Shown: piece by piece, positions 5,731-13,486 of the stretch | How positions within the stretch are numbered: the first letter of the stretch is position 1 | How the letters are laid out: each line of letters starts with the position of its first letter | Assembly: GCA_964647255.1 (NCBI GenBank) | Contig: CAZYGI010000091.1 | Span: forward strand, 1 to 14,342 | From: CAWJEL01 sp964647255 | GTDB taxonomy: Bacteria > Chloroflexota > Anaerolineae > CG2-30-64-16 | Length of the DNA stretch: 14,342 nt | Direction: 5' to 3' | The notes under the pieces: generated by a model | What the model was told of the DNA's origin: nothing | The model's input: the letters and a program-made list of their open reading frames with translations, nothing else | Database searches by the model: none | Position numbers and translations under genes: made by a program

Positions 5731-7395
5731 CTACTCCGTTCCGTTGCCGTGGTTGCGATTGATCCGGCGGTCCCGCAGCCTGTACCAGGCGTTGCGCAAA
5801 TTCAGGATTTCCTCGGTGTTCAGTCCCAAGCCATCTCTTAGCAGAACCTTATCGGTAATATCCAACACGGATTCAATGTTGCCGTTACGCATCAGTGCAT
5901 CAAGGCTGTTGAAATCGAGCTTTTCGGCATTCGACAACGGAAGCGGCAAAGCTTGTGCCTCGTTCGGTTCTAATTCCAGGACACCGCCGCCGTAGCTTCT
6001 GCCGATGATCTCGGTGAAAGCGAAGGTCAACGAATTCAGGAACGCGGCGGTCACGGTCTTTTGGGGGAGCTTCGAAGTGAACCGGACGCGATGGATGGTG
6101 TCCGTGCTGGTAGCGCCGGTTTCGTTGAGAATCAGTCTTGGGCAGCCGTGGATCTGACGTAACATGAACGCGTCAGGCGCCCAGGTCGAGGGAAGCGCAT
6201 ACCAGCGATTGCGGATGCGACACTTGTAGCCCTCATGCACCCCTTTACGTTCACCGAGCAGGACATAGTTTCTGACGGCTTCCGGCATCTCTCCGAGCGG
6301 AGAGTCGGGAAGGCAGAGCACCCGAGAAGGCAAGTGGCGCGCAATGTTTTCCCGCAGGTCTTCCTGGGTGAAGGCGATTCCCCGGAGATGAGCCGACCGG
6401 GTAACGATGGGGCGTGTGTGATCCAGGATGTGTAGCGCCTCAGCTTGTTGATCGGTCAGCACGAAGAACTCGTTGAGGCCAGTGACAATCCCTACGTCAA
6501 CATCCATGATGTTGCGGGCAATGGTCAGGCGGCTATCGGTTCGCAGCAAGCGTAATAGGTCGAGCTCGCGCTGATCGAGGTAATACTGTGTCCACTTCTC
6601 TGTTGTGTGATCCATCTCCTTGAGAGGAACCTCAAAGCCGGTTTTGTGCTGGTAGTTGATCAGATCGTCCAGGCCGTTCAACTCAATCGTTCTGATCCCC
6701 GTATGATTCTGGCCGTTGCGCTCTCCGAGCAGAAGCACAACTTCCTGTTGGATGTCGTCAAAGACCAGTTTTCGGAAGGTGAACAGGGTGAGCTTGCTGA
6801 AATTGTTGGTGAGGAAACGTCGCAACTCGGCGGCGTAACCGACTTGCAGGAGTTCGGCGGGAATCACCATCGCCAGTCGACCGCCAGCCGGATTCAGCAT
6901 GAGCGTTGATGCAACTAGAAACGGAACCCACGCGTTTGTCAGGCGCGTTGGTCGTAATCCCGCATGTTTCATCAGTCGGAAGGCCACGGTGCGATGGTCT
7001 TCCTGGAAGTTCTGGTAGCGGATAAACGGCGGGTTGCCGATCACGGCATCGAAGCGTAACTCGCTGAAAAGTTGTTGCTCGCAGAATTGGAAGAAGTCAC
7101 CGACCCAAACGTTATTCAGGCGCGAAATGCCAAGTGGAGTGAAGCGAGAGGCGGCTTTCTCGGCTTCAACAGCATCTATCTCGATGCCATAAACCTGATC
7201 GGGAAGATCTGCCTTTGTCGTGTCACGCGCCAACAGAGCTTCGACCGCAGCTTCCAGGATGTTGCCATCACCACAGCTTGGTTCCAGAATGGTGGCCGCG
7301 GCCGATTGAACGGACCAATTCGCCAGAAAGCGGGCGATGATCCTTGGTGTGTAATAACTGCCGCGGAGTTTCTGTGCGGTCGCTGGCGCCTTCAC
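5731..7395 (-). CDS. TaqI-like N6-adenine DNA methyltransferase (gamma class) of an RM system
   Basis: This 554-aa enzyme transfers methyl from S-adenosylmethionine to adenine N6 in a recognition site. Motifs appear in gamma-class order: X-like GSYYTP (12-17), SAM-binding motif I LEPSCGDGNIL (37-47), motif II IEID (71-74), motif III VGDFF (98-102) and catalytic motif IV NPPF (121-124, followed by IRYQNF). The remaining ~350 residues contain the target-recognition part resembling the TaqI C-terminal specificity domain, ending near a GRSYGGGVLELEPNEAQALPLP segment. The start is GTG at 7395 with AGGGG upstream; an in-frame stop lies at 7422 and no ATG intervenes. The restriction gene follows 23 bases after the stop, so they form a two-gene cassette. 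Its base composition is markedly less GC-rich than its neighbours. Confidence 0.88.
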   Translation of the reverse strand: MKAPATAQKLRGSYYTPRIIARFLANWSVQSAAATILEPSCGDGNILEAAVEALLARDTTKADLPDQVYGIEIDAVEAEKAASRFTPLGISRLNNVWVGDFFQFCEQQLFSELRFDAVIGNPPFIRYQNFQEDHRTVAFRLMKHAGLRPTRLTNAWVPFLVASTLMLNPAGGRLAMVIPAELLQVGYAAELRRFLTNNFSKLTLFTFRKLVFDDIQQEVVLLLGERNGQNHTGIRTIELNGLDDLINYQHKTGFEVPLKEMDHTTEKWTQYYLDQRELDLLRLLRTDSRLTIARNIMDVDVGIVTGLNEFFVLTDQQAEALHILDHTRPIVTRSAHLRGIAFTQEDLRENIARHLPSRVLCLPDSPLGEMPEAVRNYVLLGERKGVHEGYKCRIRNRWYALPSTWAPDAFMLRQIHGCPRLILNETGATSTDTIHRVRFTSKLPQKTVTAAFLNSLTFAFTEIIGRSYGGGVLELEPNEAQALPLPLSNAEKLDFNSLDALMRNGNIESVLDITDKVLLRDGLGLNTEEILNLRNAWYRLRDRRINRNHGNGTE

Positions 7396-7402
7396 GAGCG
7401 GT

Positions 7403-7594
7403 TTATCCCCTGCTGAGTCCTAAACATGCCCCTGACAATCCAGTAATCACTTTCACGTTCAGTAGCGTCAGTATATCGCACTTCTGCTGTTTTGCCATAT
7501 CGCGCAGGTTTCCGGGGCAGTCTCCGTAGTTCAGGTTTGGCGCGAGCAAGGATAAGAGCGCAGTGATCTGGATCATCCGGTAAATCAGCGTCAT
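7403..7594 (-). CDS. Small open frame just upstream of the methyltransferase (doubtful)
   Basis: A 63-codon frame ends (TAA) seven bases before the GTG of the methyltransferase. Its first ~12 codons lie in repeat copy B and there is no convincing ribosome site at its ATG. An internal ATG (about residue 33, MAKQQKCDILTLLNVKVITG) is another possible start. I recognise no family and no helix-turn-helix that would make it a controller protein. It could be a leader peptide, a fragment of an older gene, or chance. Confidence 0.2.
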   Translation of the reverse strand: MTLIYRMIQITALLSLLAPNLNYGDCPGNLRDMAKQQKCDILTLLNVKVITGLSGACLGLSRG

Positions 7595-7600
7595 CTGCGT
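7563..7600 (-). repeat. Dispersed ~38-bp repeat, copy B (upstream of the RM cassette)
   Basis: Read on the minus strand, it begins ACGCAGATGACGCTGATT and ends GATCAC, 32/38 identical to copy A but in opposite orientation. It lies in the 227-base gap (7396-7622) between the glycerol-1-phosphate dehydrogenase stop and the methyltransferase start. The gap otherwise holds only the doubtful 63-codon frame. Confidence 0.7.
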
Positions 7601-7622
7601 CCCATTTTCGTCCCTCTGCCTA

Positions 7623-8864
7623 TCACAATCCGAGCATCCGCACCAGCTTCAGCACGGTGAACTGGTTGCGCAGGTAGTGAGCGCAGCGGGTCGCCAGCGC
7701 AACTTCGTCGTCGCCCAGGCCGACCTGGCTGCCCAGCGTGACCCCGCCCGCGCGGGCGAGCCAATCGGCCAGGGTCGCGGGGGCGGGCACCGCCGCGGCG
7801 ATCGCCTGGATCTCGTCCCACCGATCCAGGATGCGCGCCTTAAGCGCGTCGAACCGCGCTTCGGTCATCTCCAGGAACGGCGCGTGGCTTGCCACGACCT
7901 CATCCGTGATGGCAAGATAGCCCTCGCGGATAGCCGCGATTTCGGCGGCGCGGTCGGGGAGCCGGGTTTGCGCCAGCCGCGCCGAGGCCTCGGCGCGGCT
8001 CAGGCTGCGCACCTGCTCGTATACCCCGGCAGTGATGATCGAGGCGATCCCAACTTTGGCGCCGTGGAAGATCGCCGGCCGTCCCTCGCGCAGCAGCTTT
8101 AGTTCCCAAAGGTGCGACATGTGATGCTCGGCGCCCGAGGCCGGGAACGACGCGCCGAAATCCAACATGCAGAAGCCGGTCTCGGCCAGGCCATCCATCA
8201 GCAGGCGGACGGCGTCGGCGTCGCCGGCCGCAAGCCGGTCGGCCAGCGGCGCGGCGGCCAGTGCGGCCCCGCGTGAACGCGCGGCGATAGCCGCATCGTA
8301 TCGCTCATCCCACAGCACGTTCCCCAGTTGCCAGTCGGCCACCGCGACCAGCTTGCCGAGCAGGTCGCCGAACCCGGCCGCGGTGAGCCGCGTCGGCGCC
8401 GCGCACAGCACGCCCAGATCGGCGAAGATCGCAATGGGTGAGTGACACTTGATGTTCACTTTGACGTTGCGGATCACCAGCGGCGCGCCCATCGAGGTGT
8501 AGCCGTCCACCGAGGCCGCGGTGGGCACGGAGATGAACGGCGAGCGCGTCCGGTGGCTGACGAAGCGCGTGATGTCGGTGATCGTGCCGGAGCCGACTGC
8601 GACGAAGACGCGCGGCTCCTGATCGAGCCGGAGAAGGACCTGGACCAGGTACTCCTCGTCGGCAACGATCTCGGCGCCATCGAGGAGTACCGGGATCACA
8701 TCCGCGCCCGCGCCGCGGAGGGCCTCCGTCACGGCCCGGCCCATCACGCGTTCGGTGTTACGGTCGGCGACCAGCAGGAACCGCTCGAACCCACGCGTCT
8801 GGCAGAACCGGAGCAGCTCGCCGACGGCATCCTGTCCTATGTAAACGGGAAAATGTTCGCTCAT
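7623..8864 (-). CDS. sn-glycerol-1-phosphate dehydrogenase (AraM/EgsA family)
   Basis: This enzyme reduces dihydroxyacetone phosphate to sn-glycerol 1-phosphate with NAD(P)H; it belongs to the iron-containing alcohol dehydrogenase-like superfamily. It is 413 aa, near family length. Visible motifs are the nucleotide-binding GSGTITDITRF (91-101), VPTAASVDGYTS (113-124), and likely metal ligands Asp167 in GFGDLLGK, the His pair in GAEHHMSHLWE (247-248) and His267 in IFHGAKVGI. ATG 8864 has GAGG nine bases upstream. The upstream gene on the same strand is an AraL-like HAD phosphatase, the same pair and order as araL-araM in Bacillus subtilis, where AraM makes glycerol 1-phosphate for archaeal-type ether lipids. 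The role in this organism is unproven. Family call is firm. Confidence 0.88.
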   Translation of the reverse strand: MSEHFPVYIGQDAVGELLRFCQTRGFERFLLVADRNTERVMGRAVTEALRGAGADVIPVLLDGAEIVADEEYLVQVLLRLDQEPRVFVAVGSGTITDITRFVSHRTRSPFISVPTAASVDGYTSMGAPLVIRNVKVNIKCHSPIAIFADLGVLCAAPTRLTAAGFGDLLGKLVAVADWQLGNVLWDERYDAAIAARSRGAALAAAPLADRLAAGDADAVRLLMDGLAETGFCMLDFGASFPASGAEHHMSHLWELKLLREGRPAIFHGAKVGIASIITAGVYEQVRSLSRAEASARLAQTRLPDRAAEIAAIREGYLAITDEVVASHAPFLEMTEARFDALKARILDRWDEIQAIAAAVPAPATLADWLARAGGVTLGSQVGLGDDEVALATRCAHYLRNQFTVLKLVRMLGL

Positions 8865-8891
8865 GCAAAAAACCTCTGTTCGGAAAATAGA

Positions 8892-8929
8892 ACGCAGACG
8901 ATGCAGATGAACCCGATGAACGTTGATGA
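8892..8929 (+). repeat. Dispersed ~38-bp repeat, copy C (diverged)
   Basis: The segment starts ACGCAGACGATGCAGATG and is preceded by ATAGA as in copy A. It is recognisably related to A and B over about 32 bases but more diverged. It lies in the 106-base gap between the HAD phosphatase stop and the glycerol-1-phosphate dehydrogenase start. Confidence 0.5.
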
Positions 8930-8970
8930 TTCTATTTCATCTGCCGTGGCGCCGCCCGCGGCATGAGAGA

Positions 8971-9789
8971 CTAGGCTATCAGTTCGGGCAAATCACCCAG
9001 GGTGTTGATCACGAAGTCGGGCGGCCGCGCCATAGCCGCGACGTCGGCCCGGGTGGAGACGCCGGTCAGCGTGGCGGCGGTGAACATGCCCGCCTCCTGG
9101 CCCATGCGGATGTCGGTCTCCAGCCGGTCGCCGATCATCATGCACCGCTCCGCGGGCAGGCGGAGCACTTCGAGTGCGGCTTGCAGGATCAGCCGGGAGG
9201 GTTTGCCGGCCAGCAGCTCCAGCCGCCGGCCGGTGAGATGTTCCAGATACGCGAGGGTGCCGCCCGCGTCAGGGATGCCGCCGCCCGGCACGGGGCACGC
9301 CTTGTCGCCATTGGTTGCGAAGAAGCGCGCACCGCGCAGCAGCGCCTGATAGGCCGTATTGAGCTTGCGGTAGTCCAGCGTCCGGTCAAACGCGACCACC
9401 ACCGCATCAATCCCGCGCGGCTCGATCACGCCCAGCGGATCCTGGTCGAGCAGCTCATCCACGACTTTCAGCCCGTGGCTGCGCAGCTCGGCGACCAAGT
9501 TCGCTTCGCCCACGACATACAGCGCCAGCTCCGGCAGCGTCTGCGCCAGGTGGCGGGCCAGCACATAGCCGGACGTGAGCACTTCCGTCGGGTCGGTCGG
9601 GATGCCCAGCCGCGTCAGCTTGGCGGCGTAGGCGCGGCGGTCCTCCAGCGGCTTGTTGCTGACGAAGGCCGTGCGCTTGCCCCGGCTTCGCAGCGCCGCG
9701 ATTGCGTCTATGGCGCCGGGCAGCGCGGCGTCCCCCAGGTAGACGGTCCCATCCAGGTCGAACACTAAGCCATCAATGTGTGGCTTCAC
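8971..9789 (-). CDS. HAD superfamily phosphatase, subfamily IIA (NagD/AraL-like)
   Basis: This is a 272-aa phosphomonoesterase of the NagD/AraL/PGP type, acting on small sugar or polyol phosphates. Motif I is VFDLDGTVYLG with the nucleophile Asp11 and acid/base Asp13. Motif II is FVSNK (Ser44). Motif III Lys196 lies in LLAGKPSR, and motif IV is IGDRLETDI (219-227). The NGDKACPVPGGGIPDAGGTLAYLEHLTGR stretch is characteristic of the type IIA cap. The start is GTG 9789 with GGAG nine bases upstream. It precedes the AraM-like dehydrogenase by 106 bases on the same strand, so glycerol 1-phosphate or a sugar phosphate is a reasonable guess for the substrate. Exact substrate cannot be read from sequence. 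Confidence 0.88.
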   Translation of the reverse strand: MKPHIDGLVFDLDGTVYLGDAALPGAIDAIAALRSRGKRTAFVSNKPLEDRRAYAAKLTRLGIPTDPTEVLTSGYVLARHLAQTLPELALYVVGEANLVAELRSHGLKVVDELLDQDPLGVIEPRGIDAVVVAFDRTLDYRKLNTAYQALLRGARFFATNGDKACPVPGGGIPDAGGTLAYLEHLTGRRLELLAGKPSRLILQAALEVLRLPAERCMMIGDRLETDIRMGQEAGMFTAATLTGVSTRADVAAMARPPDFVINTLGDLPELIA

Positions 9790-9911
9790 CGATTATTGCT
9801 CCGCAAGAGTGTTGGGGCTGCACCTTAGCAGGCCCTGAGGGTGTTGTCAAATCCGCGCCGGACAACGGCAGAAATGGCAGGGCGGGTTTTCACGGCTGTC
9901 ATTGTGAGTCC

Positions 9912-10081
9912 TCTGTTAGGTTATTCTTTGTCATTCTGAGCGGGTTAGCCACTCAACACCGGTTGCAGCGAGACCTCAGCGAAGAATCTCGTGGGGCTGG
10001 CCGAGATGCTTCGCTGATCATTCGCCGTACCGCACCGGGTGCCGTTGACCCGCTCAGCATGACAGAATTCAGCCTAACAGA
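9912..10081. repeat. MITE-like palindromic element, copy 1
   Basis: The ends are inverted: TCTGTTAGG (9912-9920) with CCTAACAGA (10073-10081), and internally TGTCATTCTGAGCGGGT (9929-9945) with ACCCGCTCAGCATGACA (10048-10064), one mismatch, with equal 8-base spacing between the two blocks at each end. The interior contains a further inverted part (GCGAAGAATCTCG with CGAGATGCTTCGC). There is no transposase gene. It resembles a widespread class of GCGAAG/CTTCGC dispersed repeats. Confidence 0.75.
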
Positions 10082-10084
10082 TCA

Positions 10085-10214
10085 CTGAGCGGGTGAACCC
10101 CCAACACACGTTGCAGCGAGACCCCAGTGAAAAATCCACGCCGAGATTCTTGCTTCGCGATCACTGGCGACATCTTGCCGGGCAAGTTGAGCCGGCCACC
10201 CGTTCAGCATGACA
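10085..10214. repeat. MITE-like palindromic element, copy 2
   Basis: This starts four bases after copy 1. The ends are CTGAGCGGGTG (10085-10095) and CACCCGTTCAG (10197-10207), one mismatch, followed by CATGACA as in copy 1. The interior shares TTGCAGCGAGACC exactly (10111-10123 against 9963-9975 in copy 1), then diverges with small deletions. Together the two copies fill most of the 509-base gap 9790-10298. The stretch 9790-9911 shows no gene or clear signal. Confidence 0.7.
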
Positions 10215-10233
10215 ACCCGCTTCTGATCCTGAA

Positions 10234-10263
10234 TTGACAGCTCACGTCATTCGCCGTTAAACT
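10234..10263 (+). promoter_or_regulatory. Sigma70-type promoter for the galactosidase gene
   Basis: A perfect TTGACA -35 (10234-10239) is followed after 18 bases by TAAACT (10258-10263, four of six consensus bases). This is 36 bases before the ATG at 10299, which has AAGGAG (10285-10290) at ideal spacing. The promoter begins 20 bases after the second palindromic element. Confidence 0.5.
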
Positions 10264-10298
10264 CGTGATCGCGTGTTTTTCTCCAAGGAGTCTCGTCC

Positions 10299-12302
10299 AT
10301 GTCACCCCTACAGCTTGGCGCCGCTTATTACCCTGAGCACTGGCCTGAATCGCGCTGGCCGGAGGACATCCGGCTGATGCGGGAGGCCGGCCTGACCGTC
10401 GCGCGCATGGCGGAGTTCGCCTGGTCGAGCCTGGAGCCAGCGGCCGGCGATTTCCGGCTCGACTGGCTGGAGCGCGCTGTCGAGCAGTTGGCCGCCGCGG
10501 GCATCCGGACCGTGCTGGGCACCCCCACGGCCGCGCCGCCCGCCTGGCTGATGCAGCAGCATCCTGAGATCTACTGTGTGGGCCGCGATGGCCGGCCCGT
10601 CCAGTTCGGCGCGCGGTGCCACGGCTGCGTCAACCAGCCGGAGATGCGCGCGGCCAGCCAGCGCATCGTCACGGCGCTGGCCGAACGGTTCGGCGGCAAC
10701 CCGCACGTCATCGGCTGGCAGATTGACAACGAGTTTGCGCGCACCTGTTTCTGCGAGGTCTGTCAGGCTGAGTTCCAGGCTTTTCTCCGGGCGCAGTACG
10801 GCACGCTGGATGCGCTCAACGCAGCGTGGGCGACGGCCTATTGGAGCCAGACGTACTCCGATTGGACGCAGATTCCGCTGCCGTGGGCGCCCGACAGGCC
10901 CGCCGGCTCCTACCACAATCCGGGGCTCGTGCTGGAGCACCGCCGCTTCGTCACCGCCAGCCACCGCCGCTTCCAGCGGGAGCAGATCGAGGCGCTGCGC
11001 CGGTGCATCCGGCCCGAAGTTTGGATCACGCACAACTTCATGGGGTGGTACGGCGACTTCGACCACTACGCGTTGAGCGCGGATCTCGACCTGGTCTCGT
11101 GGGATTGGTACATCGGCACGGGCCATCATGAACACCTGAAGACCGGTGCGATCCATGATCTGACGCGCGGGTTCAAGCGGCGCAACTTCTGGGTGATGGA
11201 GACGCAGCCCGGCAATGTGAACTGGGCGCGCGTCAATTCATCGCTTGATCTCGGCGAGGCGCAGGCGATGGCCTGGCACGCGGTCGCGCACGGCGCCGAC
11301 GCCTTCCTCTACTGGCAGTGGCGCTCGGCGCTGGGCGGCCAGGAGCAATATCACGGCACGCTGGTGGATCAATCCGGCCAGCCGCGGCCGTTTTATTACG
11401 AGGCAAGCCTGTTGGGGCGCGATTTCGCCGCGCTCGGCGACCTGCTGGACGGCAGCACGGTCGAGGCGCAGGTCGCCCTGCTCAACGATTACGAGAGCTG
11501 CTGGGCCATCGCGGGCCAGCCTCACCACGCGGACTTCGACTATGTGACGCACTTCAACCATTACTACAAGCCGCTGGCGAGCCGCAACGTCGCGGTGGAC
11601 ATCCTCTCCGCGGACACCCCGGCCGAGCGCCTGAAGCACCGGCTCGTGATTGCGCCGGCGCTGCTCATCCTCGACGATGGGCGGGCTGCGGCCTTGCGGG
11701 AATATGTCAATCGGGGCGGCATCCTGGTGTTGACCCCGCGCACCGGCATGAAGGACCGGCGCAGCGCACTCCTCCCGCAGCGCCAGCCCGGCCCGTTGGT
11801 CGAGCTGACCGGCGCGGAGGTGGAGGATGCCTATGCCCTGACCGATCCGGTGCCGGTCAAAGGCAACTGGTTCGAGGGCACGTCGCGGGTTTGGGCGGAG
11901 CGGTTGCGCATCATGGATCCGGGGCGGACGACGCCAGTGGCGCACTACGGCGCGTGCAACGGTTGGCTCGACGGTCAGCCGGCTATCACGCTGAGATCAT
12001 TCGGCCGCGGGTGGGTCTTCTACACCGGCGCCTATCTCAACGATGCCGCGCAAGACCGGTTCCTGGAACATATCTTGGGCGTTTCTAAGGTCGCGACGTT
12101 CGTTTCGCCGCCCGGTGTTGAGGTGAGCGCGCGCGTGCGGCCCGACGGCAAGCGGGTGACGATTGTGATCAACCACCTGCGCGAAGAGCGCACGCTCACC
12201 CTGCCCTGGCGCGGCCGCGATCACCTGAGCGGCAACGTCATCGAAGGGCCCGTCAAGCTGCCGCCCTACGCGGTGGCGGTGCTGACGGAGGTAACATCGT
12301 GA
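10299..12302 (+). CDS. Glycoside hydrolase family 42 beta-galactosidase
   Basis: This enzyme hydrolyses terminal beta-galactosides; at 667 aa it has the usual GH42 length, and no signal peptide is seen, so it is probably cytoplasmic. The TIM-barrel starts LGAAYYPEHWPESRWPEDIRLMREAGL. Catalytic acid/base is Glu145 in GWQIDNEF and the nucleophile is Glu301 in WVMETQPGNVNW. Cys107, Cys150, Cys152 and Cys155 (CFCEVC) match the zinc-cluster cysteines known from the Thermus A4 enzyme. A trimerisation domain (about 390-600) and a small C-terminal beta domain ending LPPYAVAVL complete the fold. It has a clear promoter and AAGGAG site. Its TGA overlaps a possible GTG start of the aldo/keto reductase, so the two are probably cotranscribed. 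Some GH42 enzymes prefer alpha-L-arabinosides or plant galactans; natural substrate is open. Confidence 0.93.
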   Translation: MSPLQLGAAYYPEHWPESRWPEDIRLMREAGLTVARMAEFAWSSLEPAAGDFRLDWLERAVEQLAAAGIRTVLGTPTAAPPAWLMQQHPEIYCVGRDGRPVQFGARCHGCVNQPEMRAASQRIVTALAERFGGNPHVIGWQIDNEFARTCFCEVCQAEFQAFLRAQYGTLDALNAAWATAYWSQTYSDWTQIPLPWAPDRPAGSYHNPGLVLEHRRFVTASHRRFQREQIEALRRCIRPEVWITHNFMGWYGDFDHYALSADLDLVSWDWYIGTGHHEHLKTGAIHDLTRGFKRRNFWVMETQPGNVNWARVNSSLDLGEAQAMAWHAVAHGADAFLYWQWRSALGGQEQYHGTLVDQSGQPRPFYYEASLLGRDFAALGDLLDGSTVEAQVALLNDYESCWAIAGQPHHADFDYVTHFNHYYKPLASRNVAVDILSADTPAERLKHRLVIAPALLILDDGRAAALREYVNRGGILVLTPRTGMKDRRSALLPQRQPGPLVELTGAEVEDAYALTDPVPVKGNWFEGTSRVWAERLRIMDPGRTTPVAHYGACNGWLDGQPAITLRSFGRGWVFYTGAYLNDAAQDRFLEHILGVSKVATFVSPPGVEVSARVRPDGKRVTIVINHLREERTLTLPWRGRDHLSGNVIEGPVKLPPYAVAVLTEVTS

Positions 12303-12316
12303 AATGGAGTGAAGAC

Positions 12317-13486
12317 ATGCAATATCGCACCTTCGGGAAACTGGATTGGCGGCCCTCGGCGCTCGGTTTCGGCGCGATGCGGCTGCCTGTCATGGCCGCG
12401 GAGCCGGCGCGCATAGACGAGGCGAAGGCGACGAAGCTGGTGCGCTACGCCATTGACCATGGCGTGAACTACGTGGACACGGCGTACGCATATCATCACG
12501 GGACCAGTGAATCCTTGGTCGGCCGCGCGCTTCGAGACGGCTATCGTGAGCGGGTCAAGCTGGCGACCAAGCTGCCTTGCTGGCTGGTCAAAGAGCCGGC
12601 CGATTTCGACCGCCTCCTGAATGAACAGTTGGCGCGGTTGGGCACGCCGACGGTTGACTTCTACCTGCTCCATGCTCTGGATGCGGTGCGCTGGCGCGCG
12701 ATGCGCGACCTGGGCGTGCTGGATTGGGCCGAGCGCGCCCGGGCTGACGGCCGCATCGGGCACATCGGATTCTCGTTCCACGACACCTACGACGCGTTCC
12801 AGGAGATCGTGGACGCGTACGACGGCTGGACCTTCTGCCAGATCCAGTACAACTACCTGGACGAGGAATATCAGGCGGGCACGCGCGGGCTGAAATATGC
12901 CGCGGACCGCGGGCTGGGCGTGATCGTGATGGAGCCGTTGCGCGGGGGCCTGCTGGCCGGCCGGGCCGGGCAGCAGCCGGGCAAAGGGCTGCCGCCCACG
13001 ATCCAGGCGTTGTGGGATTCCGCGACCCGACACCGCAGCCCGGCCGAATGGGCCTTCCAGTGGTTGTGGAACCAGTCCGGCGTCTCGCTGGTGCTCAGCG
13101 GGATGAGCACGCGGGAGCAGGTCCGGCAGAACGTCGCCAGCGCGGGCCGGTCGGGGCCGGGCTTGCTCACAGACGATGAGTTGGCGTTGGTGGCCCGCGT
13201 GCGCGATGAATATCGGCGGCTGAGCCCGATCCCGTGCACGGAGTGCAAGTACTGCCAGCCGTGCCCAAATGGCGTCAACATCCCCGGGGTCTTCGGCTTC
13301 TACAATGGTGCGATGATGTTCAACGCGCCGGAGTACGCCCGCCACGCGTACAGCAACTGGCTGTCCGAGGCGGAGCGGGCGGATAAATGTCTGGCGTGCG
13401 GCGAGTGCGAGACCAAATGCCCGCAGCACATCGCGATCATTGATTGGCTGGAACGGGCGGATCGCTACCTGGCGGAAGGGAAGTAA
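12317..13486 (+). CDS. Aldo/keto reductase with C-terminal double [4Fe-4S] ferredoxin domain (COG1453 type)
   Basis: This 389-aa protein joins an aldo/keto reductase barrel to a ferredoxin-like tail. The catalytic tetrad is visible: Asp54 and Tyr59 in NYVDTAYAYHHG, Lys85 in KLATKLP and His119 in DFYLLHAL. The tail carries CTECKYCQPCP (Cys307, 310, 313, 316) and CLACGECETKCP (Cys358, 361, 364, 368), predicting two iron-sulfur clusters, so electrons may pass between a ferredoxin and NAD(P)H or the substrate. I chose ATG 12317: GGAG lies eight bases upstream and MQYRTFGKLDW is the normal family start. GTG 12299, overlapping the galactosidase stop, would add six residues. Cotranscription with the galactosidase suggests sugar metabolism, but the substrate is unknown. 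Its last 50 bases overlap the hutH gene antisense. Confidence 0.9.
   Translation: MQYRTFGKLDWRPSALGFGAMRLPVMAAEPARIDEAKATKLVRYAIDHGVNYVDTAYAYHHGTSESLVGRALRDGYRERVKLATKLPCWLVKEPADFDRLLNEQLARLGTPTVDFYLLHALDAVRWRAMRDLGVLDWAERARADGRIGHIGFSFHDTYDAFQEIVDAYDGWTFCQIQYNYLDEEYQAGTRGLKYAADRGLGVIVMEPLRGGLLAGRAGQQPGKGLPPTIQALWDSATRHRSPAEWAFQWLWNQSGVSLVLSGMSTREQVRQNVASAGRSGPGLLTDDELALVARVRDEYRRLSPIPCTECKYCQPCPNGVNIPGVFGFYNGAMMFNAPEYARHAYSNWLSEAERADKCLACGECETKCPQHIAIIDWLERADRYLAEGK

Noticed and set aside
9702..10088. Plus-strand frame of 128 codons across the intergenic repeats
   Set aside because: It begins inside the HAD phosphatase gene on the other strand and runs through palindromic repeat DNA; its sequence looks like translated repeat.
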